Below are positions 26,614 to 36,942 of a DNA stretch of 64,000 nucleotides, one piece after another. Origin of the DNA: Lysobacter gummosus. GTDB taxonomy: Bacteria; Pseudomonadota; Gammaproteobacteria; Xanthomonadales; Xanthomonadaceae. Below the pieces are notes generated by a model. It ran no database searches. It had not been told where the DNA came from and saw only the letters and a program-made list of their open reading frames with translations. Position 1 is the stretch's first letter, and each line of letters begins with the position of its first letter. The position numbers were made by a program, and so were the translations under genes. The stretch covers positions 1,860,001-1,924,000 of the forward strand of contig NZ_CP011131.1 of assembly GCF_001442805.1 (NCBI RefSeq), in the 5' to 3' direction.

Positions 26614-27625
26614 GCGGCATCAGCGCCAGGGCGCGCAGGCAGGCGTGGCGGTGGGCGGCGCCGTTGCCGGGACCGAGCGCGGGCTGGTTCGGCAGGCTCA
26701 GGCGATAACGGCAGCCGTCGCGTTCGGCCTCATCGACCCAACGTGCCAGCCGCGAGATGCGCGCTTCCTGGTTGAGGCCGGCCAGGCGATGCCATTCGAG
26801 TTCGACATCGGCGCCGAGCGGTTGCTCGTACTCGCGCACCAGCAGCATGTCGCGGCGCGCCGAATGCTTCCACGCGATCGCCCGGCGCGCGTCGCCGGGG
26901 CGATACGCGCGCAGGTGATGCACGTCGTCGCCGCTGGGATGCAGCCGGGTCACCGCTTGATCGCCGCCGCCGACCGGCAGCGGCGGGCCCTGCAGTTCCG
27001 GCATCGGATAGACCAGCAGCGGCGCTTCCGGCCACACGTGCGACCACGCCCGCGCCAGGCCCAGCGGGCGGGTGGTGGACACGCGCAGCTTGGGCAAGTC
27101 GAGCCAGCCGCGTTGATAGGTGGCGATGCGCAGTTCGGCTTCGCCGGCGCCCTGATCCAGATCCAGCCGGGCCGGCTCGGCGCCCAATGCGCCGACATCG
27201 TCCACGCGCAGGCCGCGGCGAATGCGATCGGGTGCGGCGCGCGCATGCACGCGCACCAGCAACGGCGTGCCGGCCGGGACCGGTTCGGCGTCGATGGCGA
27301 CGATGCTGAGCCCGGCCAGTTGCAACTGCGCCGCGATCAGACTGGCCAACCCGGCGCCGCCTAGCAGCAGCGCCAGCAGGAAGGCCGGGTTGTTGTTGTA
27401 GTTCAGCGCGCCCATCAGCATCGCCGCCAGCAACGCGCCGTAGAACGCACCGAAACCGGTCGGCAGCACGTAGATGCGGCGGCGGTCGAACCGCGTCGGC
27501 AACGGCTCGGGCCGGCGCGGCCGGGTCAGCGACAGCATGCGTGAGCGCATCGCCTGCGCATAACGCGCGCGCAGCGAAGTCGCGGCCGCTGCGCCGTGGG
27601 CGTGTGGATCCGGCCGGGCCGCCAT
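26606..27625 (-). CDS. DUF58 domain-containing protein
   Basis: A 339-residue protein. It has two adjacent hydrophobic segments near the N terminus (about residues 50-100), then the conserved DUF58 core with HLRAYRPGDARRAIAWKHSARRD. DUF58 proteins usually pair with MoxR ATPases and TgpA. The chosen ATG (27625) lies 8 bp after the moxR stop, and the gene overlaps the tgpA start by 8 bp. The longer upstream frame runs into moxR antisense sequence. Confidence 0.87.
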   Translation of the reverse strand: MAARPDPHAHGAAAATSLRARYAQAMRSRMLSLTRPRRPEPLPTRFDRRRIYVLPTGFGAFYGALLAAMLMGALNYNNNPAFLLALLLGGAGLASLIAAQLQLAGLSIVAIDAEPVPAGTPLLVRVHARAAPDRIRRGLRVDDVGALGAEPARLDLDQGAGEAELRIATYQRGWLDLPKLRVSTTRPLGLARAWSHVWPEAPLLVYPMPELQGPPLPVGGGDQAVTRLHPSGDDVHHLRAYRPGDARRAIAWKHSARRDMLLVREYEQPLGADVELEWHRLAGLNQEARISRLARWVDEAERDGCRYRLSLPNQPALGPGNGAAHRHACLRALALMPHG

Positions 27626-27633
27626 CGCCGCGC

Positions 27634-28617
<984 letters not shown>

Positions 28618-28921
28618 CTTGCCTGGATCCTGAGTCTGTAAGGTCGAGCGTGGCTCGCCGCGTGCGTCTGCGGCGATCGCGGCGCAATGCATGTCGGCGC
28701 TGCGTGGTTCGCATGATCGCGCGCGGTTCGCGCCGAGACAGCCCGAAGCGCGGCTCGATGCCGGACTTCTGGGATGCGCGTCAACAAACCGTCGCCGGCG
28801 GTCGCGCCCGAAAGCGCGTATCGCCATGCGGCAGCGGAAGCGAACGGAGCGCGAACTGCCGCGAACCGATGCCGCCGCGGCGGGTCGAAATCCATCCAGA
28901 GTGTAGCGAGGTCGGGTGCCG

Positions 28922-30790
28922 ATGCGGGACAAGGACGAAGCCAGCGCGATGCGCAAGGTGTTCTGGGCGCTGTGGACGCTGGTGTTGCTGCTCAAGCTCG
29001 CCGTCGCCGCGAAGCTGCCCTTGTTCGTCGATGAGGCGTTTTACTGGCAGGAAGGCCGTCATCCGGCCGCCGCGTACTCGGACCTGCCCGGACTGACCGC
29101 CTGGCTGGCGCGGCTGGGTGTGGAGCTCGGCGGCAATCACACCCTGGCCCTGCGCGCGCCGTTCTTGTTGATCGCCGCGTTGGTGCCGTGGCTGTTGGCG
29201 CGCATCGCCGCGCGCGAATTCGGCGAGCGCAGCGGTTGGCTCGCCGGTTGTTACGGTTTGCTGCTGCCGCTGTCGGGCACGCTGGGCGTGCTCGCCTTGC
29301 CCGACGCGATGATGGCGCTGGCGACCTTGCTGTGCCTGGACGCGGGCGCGCGGCTGTTGCGCGAGGTCGATGCGCGCAGCGCGGTCGAACTCGCCGCCGG
29401 CCTCGCCCTGGGCGCGTTGAGCCATTACCGCTTCATCGCCGTGATCGGAGTCGGCTTCGTCGCGCTGATGCTGCTGCCCGAGGGCCGCCGCGCGCTGCGC
29501 GATGTGCGGGTGATCATCGCCGTCGCCATCGGCGCTTCGGCCTGGGCGCCGTTGGTGGCATGGAACATGGACAACGCCGACGCCGGCCTGCGTTTCCAGT
29601 TGGTCGAACGGCATCCGTGGTCGTTCCATGTCGATGGCTTGTGGTTCGTCGCGATCCAGGCGCTGCTGGTCACTCCGCTGCTGTTCGCCGCGCTCGCGCT
29701 CGCCGGCTGGCGCGGCGCGCGCGATCCCTCGCCGGTGACGCGCTATCTGGCGCTGCTGGGCAGCCTGGTGGTGCTGGGCTTCTTCGTGCTGGGTTTCTTC
29801 GCCGACACCGAGCGGGTCAGCTTCCACTGGCCGTTGCCGGGATTCCTCGCGCTGCTGCCGCTGCTGCCGATGGTGTTGGCGCGCTGGCCCGGCTGGGCGC
29901 GCGGTCTGACCGCGGGACTGGCCGGCGCGACTTTGCTGGCGATGCTCGGTTACTACGTCGCGGTGTCGATGCCGGAACTGCGCGCGCGCAGCGCCGGCGA
30001 GAAATGGTATCCGTCCAATTTCGCCGGCTGGGACGAGCTGGCGCGCAAGGTACGCGCGCGGCAACAGACGATGCCGGCGGGCACGCGCATCGTCGCGGAC
30101 AATTTCAAGGTCGGCGCCGAGTTGGGTTTTGCCCTGGACGATCCGCGCATCGCCGTGCTCGATCATCCGATCAACCACAAGCACGGCCGCGCGCCGCAGC
30201 TGCGGCTGTGGGGATTGCACAGCGCCGGCCGCGCCGACTGGGACGGCAAGCCGGTGCTGTTGGTGGTCGGCGTGACCGAGGTCGAATACAAGAATCTGCT
30301 GCAGCGCTATCACGACTTGTGCGCGATGGTCGGGCCGCTGCCGCCGCCGCAGACGATCAACATCGATCACGGCCGCCAGCGCTTCGCCTTGTTCGCCTTC
30401 GACGGCAAGCCGCGCGAAGGCGCGTGCACCACGCCGGCAATGGCCTGGATCGATACGCCGGCGGCGGGGAGCAAGATCGGGCGCGAATTCCAGGTCGGCG
30501 GCTGGGCGTTCAAGGACGGGGTCGGTTTGCAGCGCGTGGAGGTGATGCTCGACGGCCGTGTCGTCGCCCAGGCCGAGTACGGCGGCGAACTGCCGGGCGT
30601 GCGCGAGTACTGGAAACTCGCCGATGGCGGCCGTTCGAGCGATCCGCAGCATCCCAAGGTCGGTTTCACCGCCAAGGTCGCGCTCGACGCCGAGCCGGCA
30701 GGCCGACATTGGCTGGGGCTGCGCCTGCATGGGCGCGACGGCAGTGTCGAAGATTGGGCGGAGCAGCCGATCGAAGTGGGGCGGCGCTGA
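28922..30790 (+). CDS. GT39-like (PMT/ArnT-type) membrane glycosyltransferase with C-terminal Ig-like domain
   Basis: A 622-residue polytopic inner-membrane protein. The conserved D37-E38 motif (VDEAFYW) in the first periplasmic loop and roughly ten hydrophobic segments follow the dolichyl-phosphate-mannose/ArnT pattern, which transfers sugars from undecaprenyl-phosphate donors. After the last TM (about residue 345) a soluble tail begins; the last about 120 residues (from WIDTPAAGSKIGREFQVGGW) look like an Ig-like domain. GTG at 28916 is an alternative start. Acceptor is unknown. Confidence 0.82.
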   Translation: MRDKDEASAMRKVFWALWTLVLLLKLAVAAKLPLFVDEAFYWQEGRHPAAAYSDLPGLTAWLARLGVELGGNHTLALRAPFLLIAALVPWLLARIAAREFGERSGWLAGCYGLLLPLSGTLGVLALPDAMMALATLLCLDAGARLLREVDARSAVELAAGLALGALSHYRFIAVIGVGFVALMLLPEGRRALRDVRVIIAVAIGASAWAPLVAWNMDNADAGLRFQLVERHPWSFHVDGLWFVAIQALLVTPLLFAALALAGWRGARDPSPVTRYLALLGSLVVLGFFVLGFFADTERVSFHWPLPGFLALLPLLPMVLARWPGWARGLTAGLAGATLLAMLGYYVAVSMPELRARSAGEKWYPSNFAGWDELARKVRARQQTMPAGTRIVADNFKVGAELGFALDDPRIAVLDHPINHKHGRAPQLRLWGLHSAGRADWDGKPVLLVVGVTEVEYKNLLQRYHDLCAMVGPLPPPQTINIDHGRQRFALFAFDGKPREGACTTPAMAWIDTPAAGSKIGREFQVGGWAFKDGVGLQRVEVMLDGRVVAQAEYGGELPGVREYWKLADGGRSSDPQHPKVGFTAKVALDAEPAGRHWLGLRLHGRDGSVEDWAEQPIEVGRR

Positions 30791-30845
30791 GCGTTGCCCG
30801 GTGAAGTTTGCTTTGTGGCTGCGACTGATTTTGTGGGAGGGCGGC

Positions 30846-30956
30846 TTTTGTGGGAGGGGCTTCAGCCCCGATGCTTTTCGCTCAGCAGTGGTGCCACTGC
30901 AGCCACTGACCGAAAAGCATCGGGGCTGCAGCACCTCCTGCAAAAGATTTCGGGGC
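30846..30956. repeat. Long palindromic intergenic repeat, copy 1
   Basis: Imperfect inverted repeat: GTGGGAGGGGCTTCAGCCCCGATGCTTTTCG-type arm (about 30850) and a complementary CGAAAAGCATCGGGGCTGCAGC arm (about 30912). Same family as 55705-55788, 61468-61567 and 61584-61702. A short partial copy starts at about 30829. Lies between two convergent genes. Confidence 0.88.
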
Positions 30957-30980
30957 TGCGCGGGCGTTTTGCCGCAACAC

Positions 30981-31559
30981 TCAGGGCAACGAATACCCCG
31001 CCTCACGCAACAACCGCGCCGTCGCGATCAGCGGCAGGCCGATCAACGCCGTCGGATCGCTCGATTCGATCGCATCGAACAACGCGATTCCCAGCCCTTC
31101 GGATTTGAAACTGCCGGCGCAGTCGTAAGGCTGCTCGGCATCGACATAGCGTTCGATCTCCGCGCCGCTCAACCGGCGAAAGCGCACGACGGTAATGTCC
31201 CGCGCCGTCAGCGGCGCCTGCTCATGCCGCGATACGCACAGGCCGGTCACGAAACGCACTTCGCGGCCCGACATCGCCGCCAGTTGCGCCAGCGCACCGT
31301 CACGGCTGCCGGGTTTGCCGATCGGCCGCCCGTCGAACTCGGCGACCTGGTCCGAGCCGATCACCCAGGCCTGCGGATGCTGGGCCGCGACCGCCGCCGC
31401 CTTGGCCACGGCCAGGCGCTGGGCCAGGGCGGCCGGGGCCTCGCCGGGCTGCGGGGTTTCGTCCGTGTCCGGCCGCGCGACATCGAACGGCAGGCCCAGC
31501 CGGGTCAGCAGTTCGCGGCGGTAGACCGAGGTGGAGGCGAGCAGGAGAGGGGCGGGCAT
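30981..31559 (-). CDS. Maf-like nucleotide pyrophosphatase
   Basis: A 192-residue Maf/YceF-type enzyme that hydrolyses non-canonical nucleoside triphosphates (YceF acts on 7-methyl-GTP). The N terminus PLLLASTSVYRRELLTRLGLPF, then the GSDQVAEF and GKPGSRDGALAQL motifs and the C-terminal SDPTALIGLPLI are family-typical. The ATG at 31559 is preferred to an upstream TTG at 31571. It faces away from the neighbouring yceD-rpmF-fab cluster. Confidence 0.9.
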   Translation of the reverse strand: MPAPLLLASTSVYRRELLTRLGLPFDVARPDTDETPQPGEAPAALAQRLAVAKAAAVAAQHPQAWVIGSDQVAEFDGRPIGKPGSRDGALAQLAAMSGREVRFVTGLCVSRHEQAPLTARDITVVRFRRLSGAEIERYVDAEQPYDCAGSFKSEGLGIALFDAIESSDPTALIGLPLIATARLLREAGYSLP

Positions 31560-31685
31560 GCGGGAGCTCAAAAGAAGAGGGGGGGCGGCGCGGACGATCC
31601 CACCGCCCGGGGCGACGCGCCGGACGGCCCGTCGCGCAGATGGATGGCTATCGCAGTCGTGCAGTCTCAGAGTGCGTCGCGACCA

Positions 31686-32048
31686 TTAGGCCAGCGACGC
31701 GGCGCGGGCCTGCTCGATCTTGTTCAGCTGCTGCTCGATCCGGCTGCGGGCGTCGTCGATCGAGGCGCGCACCTCGACCAGCTGGTTCAGGCTGGCGCGG
31801 CGGCCGTGGTCGCGCAGCCACAGGCGCTGGCGCAGCATCTCGCGCATGGCGTCGCCGACCGGGTCGCGGCCTTCGTCGCCGGCGACCGCTTCGATTTCGG
31901 CGCGGGCCGCACGCAGGCGGGCTTCCAGCGCGTCGGCGGCGTCCAGAACCTCGCGCATCGCCCGCTGGCGCCGCACCGGCAGGTACAACAGCAGGGCCAC
32001 GGACGACGCCACCAGCACGGCCAGAATCATGAACAGGAGGTTGGTCAA
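31686..32048 (-). CDS. Small membrane-anchored coiled-coil protein
   Basis: A 120-residue protein of unknown function. One N-terminal transmembrane segment (about residues 4-22) is followed by a charged, coiled-coil-like helix (for example EARLRAARAEIEAV, RSRIEQQLNKIEQ). The start is a TTG at 32048; an internal ATG gives a shorter alternative. It lies between divergent yceD and Maf. No family recognised. Confidence 0.6.
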   Translation of the reverse strand: MTNLLFMILAVLVASSVALLLYLPVRRQRAMREVLDAADALEARLRAARAEIEAVAGDEGRDPVGDAMREMLRQRLWLRDHGRRASLNQLVEVRASIDDARSRIEQQLNKIEQARAASLA

Positions 32049-32175
32049 GGTGGGGCTCGACGCGGGAACAATGGCCGGAAGTCTGCACGTCCGGCCCGGC
32101 CGGCGGCAAATCCCTGCGCCGGCCGGGGCTTACGGTTTGACAGCGCCCCGCACGGTCTCTAACATTCCGCGGCTT

Positions 32176-32700
32176 ATGTCAGCGCATGTACCACCTGGGC
32201 GGGTGCCCGAAGCTTTGGATGCCTGGCGCCTGGTGGCGGCACGGCGCGGTGTGGAAGGCCGTCTGCCGTTGTCGGCCCTGACCCGGTTGCAAGGCGTGCT
32301 GCTCGATACGCAGGGCTTCGTGGATTACTCGCTGGATTTCGACAGCGATTCACTGAAAGTCCCCTATGTCGAGCTGAAGATCGACACCGAACTGCCGTTG
32401 CTGTGCCAGCGCACGCTGGAACGGTTCCTGTTGCCGGTGCAGATCGTCCAGCGCCTGGGGCTGATCCGCGACGAGGCCGACGAAGCCTCGCTGCCGGAAG
32501 GTTACGAGCCGTTGCTGATGCCCGAAGACGGCATGCTGCGGGCCGCGGAACTGGTCGAGGACGAGCTGATCCTCGCCGTGCCGGTGGTGCCGATAGCGCC
32601 GGGCAGCGAGGCGGTCGAAGCCGACTGGCCGGCCCCGCAGGCCGAGCTGGACAGCGTCAACCCGTTCGCGGGACTGTCCTCGCTGAAGAAAAAGAACTGA
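32176..32700 (+). CDS. YceD/DUF177 23S rRNA accumulation protein
   Basis: A 174-residue protein of the YceD family, encoded directly before rpmF as in most gammaproteobacteria. It contains the family [12 protein letters not shown] (Cys motif) and [14 protein letters not shown] segments and ends in a polar tail (SSLKKKN). Function in 23S rRNA processing or stability is known from E. coli only. Confidence 0.9.
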   Translation: MSAHVPPGRVPEALDAWRLVAARRGVEGRLPLSALTRLQGVLLDTQGFVDYSLDFDSDSLKVPYVELKIDTELPLLCQRTLERFLLPVQIVQRLGLIRDEADEASLPEGYEPLLMPEDGMLRAAELVEDELILAVPVVPIAPGSEAVEADWPAPQAELDSVNPFAGLSSLKKKN

Positions 32701-32815
32701 CGCAAGTATTCGTTTCACATCGTTCCACTCCGACCTGCAGGCGAGTCAGCAAGCTCCTGCTAATCGGGCTAACGCTATCCACCTCAGGTTTCGACCGCTT
32801 TTCCGGAGCAAGATC

Positions 32816-33013
32816 ATGGCTGTTCAGAAGTCCCGCGTTTCCCCGTCCCGCCGCGGCCAGCGCCGCGCCCACGACGCGCTGACCAGCAAGCAGCTGGCCA
32901 CCGACCCGACCACCGGCGAGACCCACATCCGCCACCACGTGACCGCCGACGGTTACTACCGTGGCAAGAAGGTCATCGACACCAAGTCCTCGACGGTCGC
33001 CGACGAAGAGTAA
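32816..33013 (+). CDS. rpmF: 50S ribosomal protein L32
   Basis: A 65-residue ribosomal protein with the signature [20 protein letters not shown]. The GGAG ribosome site is upstream of the ATG. Part of the yceD-rpmF module. The usual Zn-binding Cys motif is absent, consistent with the C- paralogue type. Confidence 0.96.
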   Translation: MAVQKSRVSPSRRGQRRAHDALTSKQLATDPTTGETHIRHHVTADGYYRGKKVIDTKSSTVADEE

Positions 33014-33172
33014 GCCTCTTCCCGCACGCCGCGCCGCGCCCCCGACGGGTGCGCGTCGCCGCCGATCTGGGCCGGAGACGATGCGTCATCGCATCGGGCC
33101 GGCACCGATCGGACCGTCCTCACCGGACGCGTCCGCGTGACAACAGACCTGCGGCCGCCGCGGCCTCGTTCC

Positions 33173-33198
33173 ACCGCCAGCTCAGGCTGGCGGTCCTG
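33173..33198 (+). terminator. Terminator between rpmF and fabH
   Basis: Stem ACCGCCAGC (33173-33181) with GCTGGCGGT (33186-33194), TCAG loop, followed by CCTGTTTTCC. It lies about 160 bp past rpmF, implying fabH has its own promoter. Confidence 0.75.
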
Positions 33199-33282
33199 TT
33201 TTCCGGTGGTCCGCGCGGGTCTGCGTCCGATCGAACGACGCCAACCGCTCGGGTCGCCATACGGCAACTCCGCGGAGTGGTG

Positions 33283-34263
33283 ATGACAGATCGGATTTAC
33301 GCCCGTATTGCGGGTACCGGCAGCTACCTGCCGGAAAAGGTGTTGACCAACGCCGACCTCGCTCAATTCGTCGAAACCAGCGACGAATGGATCGTCAGCC
33401 GAACCGGCATTCGCGAGCGTCATGTCGCCGCCGAAGGCGAGACCACGGTCGACCTGGCCTTCCATGCCGCCACGCGCGCGCTTGAAGCCGCCGGTGTGGA
33501 CGCCTCCGAGATCGACCTGATCGTTTTCGGAACCACCACCCCGGACCTGATTTTCCCGTCCAGCGCCTGCCTGTTGCAGCACCGCCTGGGCGCCAACGGC
33601 TGCGCGGCGTTCGACGTCAATGCGGCCTGCTCGGGTTTCGTCTATGCGCTGACCGTCGCGGACAAGTTCATCCGTTCCGGCGCGTCCAAGACCGTGCTCG
33701 TGGTCGGCTCGGAAACCCTCACCCGCATGCTCGACTGGAACGACCGCGCGACCTGCGTGTTGTTCGGCGACGGCGCTGGCGCGGTGGTGCTCAAGGCCGA
33801 CAGCGAAACCGGCATCCTCAGCACTCATCTGCACGCCGACGGCGGCAAGAAAGAGCTGTTGTGGAATCCGGTCGGCGTTTCGGTCGGTTTCAAGCCGGAA
33901 GAACACAACGCCGGCGTGAAAGTGCTGATGACCGGCAACGAAGTGTTCAAGTACGCGGTCAAGGCCCTGGACTCGGTGGTCGAAGAGACCCTGGAAGCCA
34001 ATGGTCTGGATCGTCACGAAATCGACTGGCTGATCCCGCACCAGGCCAACCTGCGCATCATCGAAGCCACGGCCAAGCGCCTGGACATGCCGATGGACCG
34101 CGTGATCGTGACCGTGGACCGTCATGGCAACACGTCTTCGGGTTCGGTGCCGCTGGCGCTGGACGAAGCGGTGCGCTCGGGCAAGGTCCAGCGCGGCCAG
34201 TTGCTGCTGCTGGAAGCGTTCGGCGGCGGTTTCACCTGGGGCTCGGCGCTGCTGCGCTACTGA
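33283..34263 (+). CDS. fabH: 3-oxoacyl-ACP synthase III
   Basis: Condenses acetyl-CoA with malonyl-ACP to start fatty acid synthesis. The active-site Cys is C116 (NAACSGF), with the later IPHQAN His/Asn site and the HGNTSSGS motif. 326 residues. No plsX lies between it and rpmF; the gene starts after a hairpin terminator. Confidence 0.97.
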   Translation: MTDRIYARIAGTGSYLPEKVLTNADLAQFVETSDEWIVSRTGIRERHVAAEGETTVDLAFHAATRALEAAGVDASEIDLIVFGTTTPDLIFPSSACLLQHRLGANGCAAFDVNAACSGFVYALTVADKFIRSGASKTVLVVGSETLTRMLDWNDRATCVLFGDGAGAVVLKADSETGILSTHLHADGGKKELLWNPVGVSVGFKPEEHNAGVKVLMTGNEVFKYAVKALDSVVEETLEANGLDRHEIDWLIPHQANLRIIEATAKRLDMPMDRVIVTVDRHGNTSSGSVPLALDEAVRSGKVQRGQLLLLEAFGGGFTWGSALLRY

Positions 34264-34314
34264 GTCCGGCGAGGGCGCCGTGGCGCTCTCGGCGACAGCA
34301 TCCGGATTCCAGCG

Positions 34315-34338
34315 AACGGCGGCGAAAGCCGCCGTTTT
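34315..34338 (+). terminator. Terminator after fabH
   Basis: Stem AACGGCGGC (34315-34323) with GCCGCCGTT (34328-34336), GAAA loop, followed by TT then CG. It separates fabH from fabD. Confidence 0.85.
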
Positions 34339-34570
34339 CGTGTGCGCACGTCGGGCGTCACGCGCGTAATGCGATGCGTGCATGCAGTGGAAGTCGCTGA
34401 AAGAGTTCGTGCGCGCGCGAAATCGCGTTGGCTTTGCGCAAGTTGGCAATCGTTGATTGAGCCCGCTCCTGCGTGCCACTCAAGGTGACTTCCTTTGGGG
34501 TGGGGTGAGGGTGCTCGGCCGGGGGGGAGGCTCACCTTAAGAGCAAGAGCATTCGCGCCTGCGGCGCTCA

Positions 34571-34607
34571 TCCCTCACCCCGGCCCTCTCCCGCAAGCGG
34601 GAGAGGG
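34571..34607. repeat. Hairpin element with CCCTCACCCC arm, copy 2
   Basis: TCCCTCACCCC followed by an 11-bp perfect stem, CCCTCTCCCGC (34584-34594) and GCGGGAGAGGG (34597-34607). Same family as 11407-11444. Confidence 0.8.
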
Positions 34608-34775
34608 AGGGCTGCTGCGGGTTGTTGTTGTTGACGCTAGGTCCATGCGCCGGTTCGATTGCTCCATCACCGCTCACGTCACTTTGCGACGCTGCGTGAC
34701 CCCGTACCGCCGGGTACAGACGATCGCCGCTTTTCGCCCGTATCATTCGCCCTCCACACCGATTCGGCAGCACGC

Positions 34776-35717
34776 GTGAGCGATCAGCGACTTTCTTTCG
34801 TTTTTCCGGGCCAAGGCTCGCAATCGCTGGGCATGCTGGCCGAGTTGTCGGAATTGCATCCGCAAGTCCGCGAGGCGTTCAGCGAAGCCAGCGACGGTGC
34901 CGGCGCGGACCTGTGGGCGCTGAGCCAGGGCGGCCCGGAAGAAATGCTCAATCGCACCGAATACACCCAGCCGGCACTGCTCGCGGCCGGCGTGGCGGTG
35001 TGGCGCGTGTGGCAGGCCCAAGGCGGCGCGCAGCCGTCGGTGTTGGCCGGTCACAGCCTGGGCGAATACACCGCGCTGGTCGCCGCCGGCGCCTTGTCGC
35101 TGCGCGACGGCGCGCATCTGGTGCGCCTGCGCGGCCAGTTGATGCAGGAAGCCGCGCCAGCCGGCGTCGGCGCGATGGCCGCAGTGCTCGGCGCCGAGGA
35201 CGCGCTGGTCGAGGACATCTGCCAGGCCGTGTCGGGCGCACAAGTCGTCGTGCCGGCCAATTACAACTCGCCGGGCCAGATCGTGATCGGCGGCCATGCC
35301 GACGCGGTCGATAAGGCGCTGATCCGCCTGGCCGAGGCCGGCGTGCGCAAGGCGGTCAAGCTCGCCGTCAGCGTGCCTTCGCATACGCCGCTGATGCGCG
35401 AAGCCGCCAACCGGTTGGGCGAAGCCATGGCCGGTTTGAACTGGCACGCGCCGGCGCTGCCGGTGGTGCAGAACGTCGATGCCCAGGTCCACGACAGCCT
35501 CGAGGCGATCCGCGAGGCGCTGGTGCGCCAGCTGTATCTGCCGGTGCGCTGGACCGGTTGCGTGCAGGCGCTGTCGGCGCGCGGCGTCGAGCGCATCGCC
35601 GAATGCGGCCCCGGCAAGGTGTTGTCCGGGTTGGTCAAGCGCATCGACAAGGCCATCGAAGGCCGCGCGATCGGAACGCCGGCGGAATTCGAGAGCGCGC
35701 TCGCCGACTGGCGCTGA
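34776..35717 (+). CDS. fabD: Malonyl-CoA:ACP transacylase
   Basis: Transfers malonyl from CoA to ACP, 313 residues. The nucleophile S94 is in the GHSLGEY motif and the start PGQGSQS is characteristic. GTG start at 34776. The adjacent downstream gene is an SDR on the other strand rather than fabG. Confidence 0.96.
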   Translation: MSDQRLSFVFPGQGSQSLGMLAELSELHPQVREAFSEASDGAGADLWALSQGGPEEMLNRTEYTQPALLAAGVAVWRVWQAQGGAQPSVLAGHSLGEYTALVAAGALSLRDGAHLVRLRGQLMQEAAPAGVGAMAAVLGAEDALVEDICQAVSGAQVVVPANYNSPGQIVIGGHADAVDKALIRLAEAGVRKAVKLAVSVPSHTPLMREAANRLGEAMAGLNWHAPALPVVQNVDAQVHDSLEAIREALVRQLYLPVRWTGCVQALSARGVERIAECGPGKVLSGLVKRIDKAIEGRAIGTPAEFESALADWR

Positions 35718-35737
35718 GCCGCGCGAGCGCGTCGCGT

Positions 35738-36520
35738 TTATTTCGCCGCGATGCCGCCGTCCACCGGCAAGGTCACGCCGGTGACGCCGTAAGCCTCGTC
35801 CGAGCACAGCCACAAGGTGGCGTTGGCGATTTCCTCCGGCTCGGACATGCGCTGCATCGGCGACTGGCCGGCCAGGAAAGACTTCATTTCATCGCTCAGG
35901 AAGGCCTTGGTCGCTTCGGTGGCCACCGCCGCCGGAGCCACCACGTTCACCCGGATATGGTCCTTCGCATACTTCACCGCCGCCCATTTGCTCATGTGGA
36001 TCATGCCGGCCTTGGCGGTGCTGTAGGACAGGCTGGTGAAGTCCACATCGACCACCATGCCGGCGATCGAGCCGGTGTTGACGATGGCGCCGCCGCCCTG
36101 CTTGAGCATCTGCCGGATCTGGTACTTCATGCCCAGGAACACGCCGCTGAGATTCAAGGCGATATTGCGGTCCCAGCCCTCTTCCAGGGTGTCGTGAACG
36201 CCCGTGCCCAATTCGTCCGGCGCCAGGATGCCGCCGGCGTTGTTGACCGCCACGTCCAGGCGGCCGAAACGCTGCGCGATGTCGGCGACCAGGCGTTCGG
36301 ACTGGACCGGGTCGGTAACGTCGGACTGGACGAAATGCGCCTGGCCGCCGTGTTCGCGAAGCTGCGCCTCGAAGGCCGGGCCGTGTTCGGCCGACAGATC
36401 GGTGAACACCACCATCGCGCCCTCGTGGGCGAAGGCGGTCGAGGTGATCTTGCCGATGCCGGTGGCACCGCCGGTGATCAGCACTACCTTGTTTTCGTAA
36501 CGTCTGCGACTGGCGGTCAT
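35738..36520 (-). CDS. Short-chain dehydrogenase/reductase, antisense within the fab cluster
   Basis: A 260-residue NAD(P)-dependent SDR. The cofactor motif TGGATGIG, the NNAGG motif and the catalytic S/Y/K (SIAG..., SYSTAKAG) are present. It is encoded opposite to the fab genes between fabD and fabG, which are normally contiguous. It is unlike the fabG product at 36943 and its substrate is unknown. The ATG at 36520 is favoured; the longer frame extends into the intergenic region. Confidence 0.88.
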   Translation of the reverse strand: MTASRRRYENKVVLITGGATGIGKITSTAFAHEGAMVVFTDLSAEHGPAFEAQLREHGGQAHFVQSDVTDPVQSERLVADIAQRFGRLDVAVNNAGGILAPDELGTGVHDTLEEGWDRNIALNLSGVFLGMKYQIRQMLKQGGGAIVNTGSIAGMVVDVDFTSLSYSTAKAGMIHMSKWAAVKYAKDHIRVNVVAPAAVATEATKAFLSDEMKSFLAGQSPMQRMSEPEEIANATLWLCSDEAYGVTGVTLPVDGGIAAK

Positions 36521-36942
36521 GGCTCGCGCCTCGGAAGGAAGAGTGGGGTGGGGAAGGGCAGCGACGGCGCGCGCGCTAACGGCGGCGCCGATTCGATCAT
36601 GCTGAACGGCGAGTATTGCGGGGCCGTGGCGCGGTCGTACGCGCCCTGGGTCACGTTGAGCGATGTGTGCGACCAGCGCACAGACCGCCTGCGCGCGCGG
36701 TCGTATTCCATCCGTGACACGGCCCGGCGCGGCCCTCCGGGCGGTCCCGCGCGCGCTACTCAACTCCCTTCCCAGCCTGTACGCTTTGCTGCGGTCGCAA
36801 CATCGTCCGGCCTGGCGCCCTCGCGGCGACGGCCGCGGCGCTGGGCCGACAGCCGTAACCCGACAGGATCGGGGCCCGCCCGATCTCGCGTCCGCGCGCC
36901 GTCCCAGCCCGCACCGGAGTATGTTTTGAACGGAGTGAATGC
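36521..36942. other. Divergent intergenic region SDR-fabG
   Basis: About 420 bp between the divergent SDR and fabG. It should contain both promoters. I see no clear promoter box, repeat or gene. Confidence 0.5.

Larger units (their letters stand above)
34264..34775. other. Intergenic region fabH-fabD
   Basis: About 510 bp. A hairpin terminator follows fabH at 34315-34338, and a CCCTCACCCC hairpin element lies at 34571-34607, with a GGGGTGGGGTGAGGG arm around 34498. No gene is seen. The fabD promoter must be here. Confidence 0.6.

Noticed and set aside
24697..26775. Long plus-strand frame opposite tgpA
   Set aside because: Shadow of the TgpA gene, no recognisable domain and no ribosome site.
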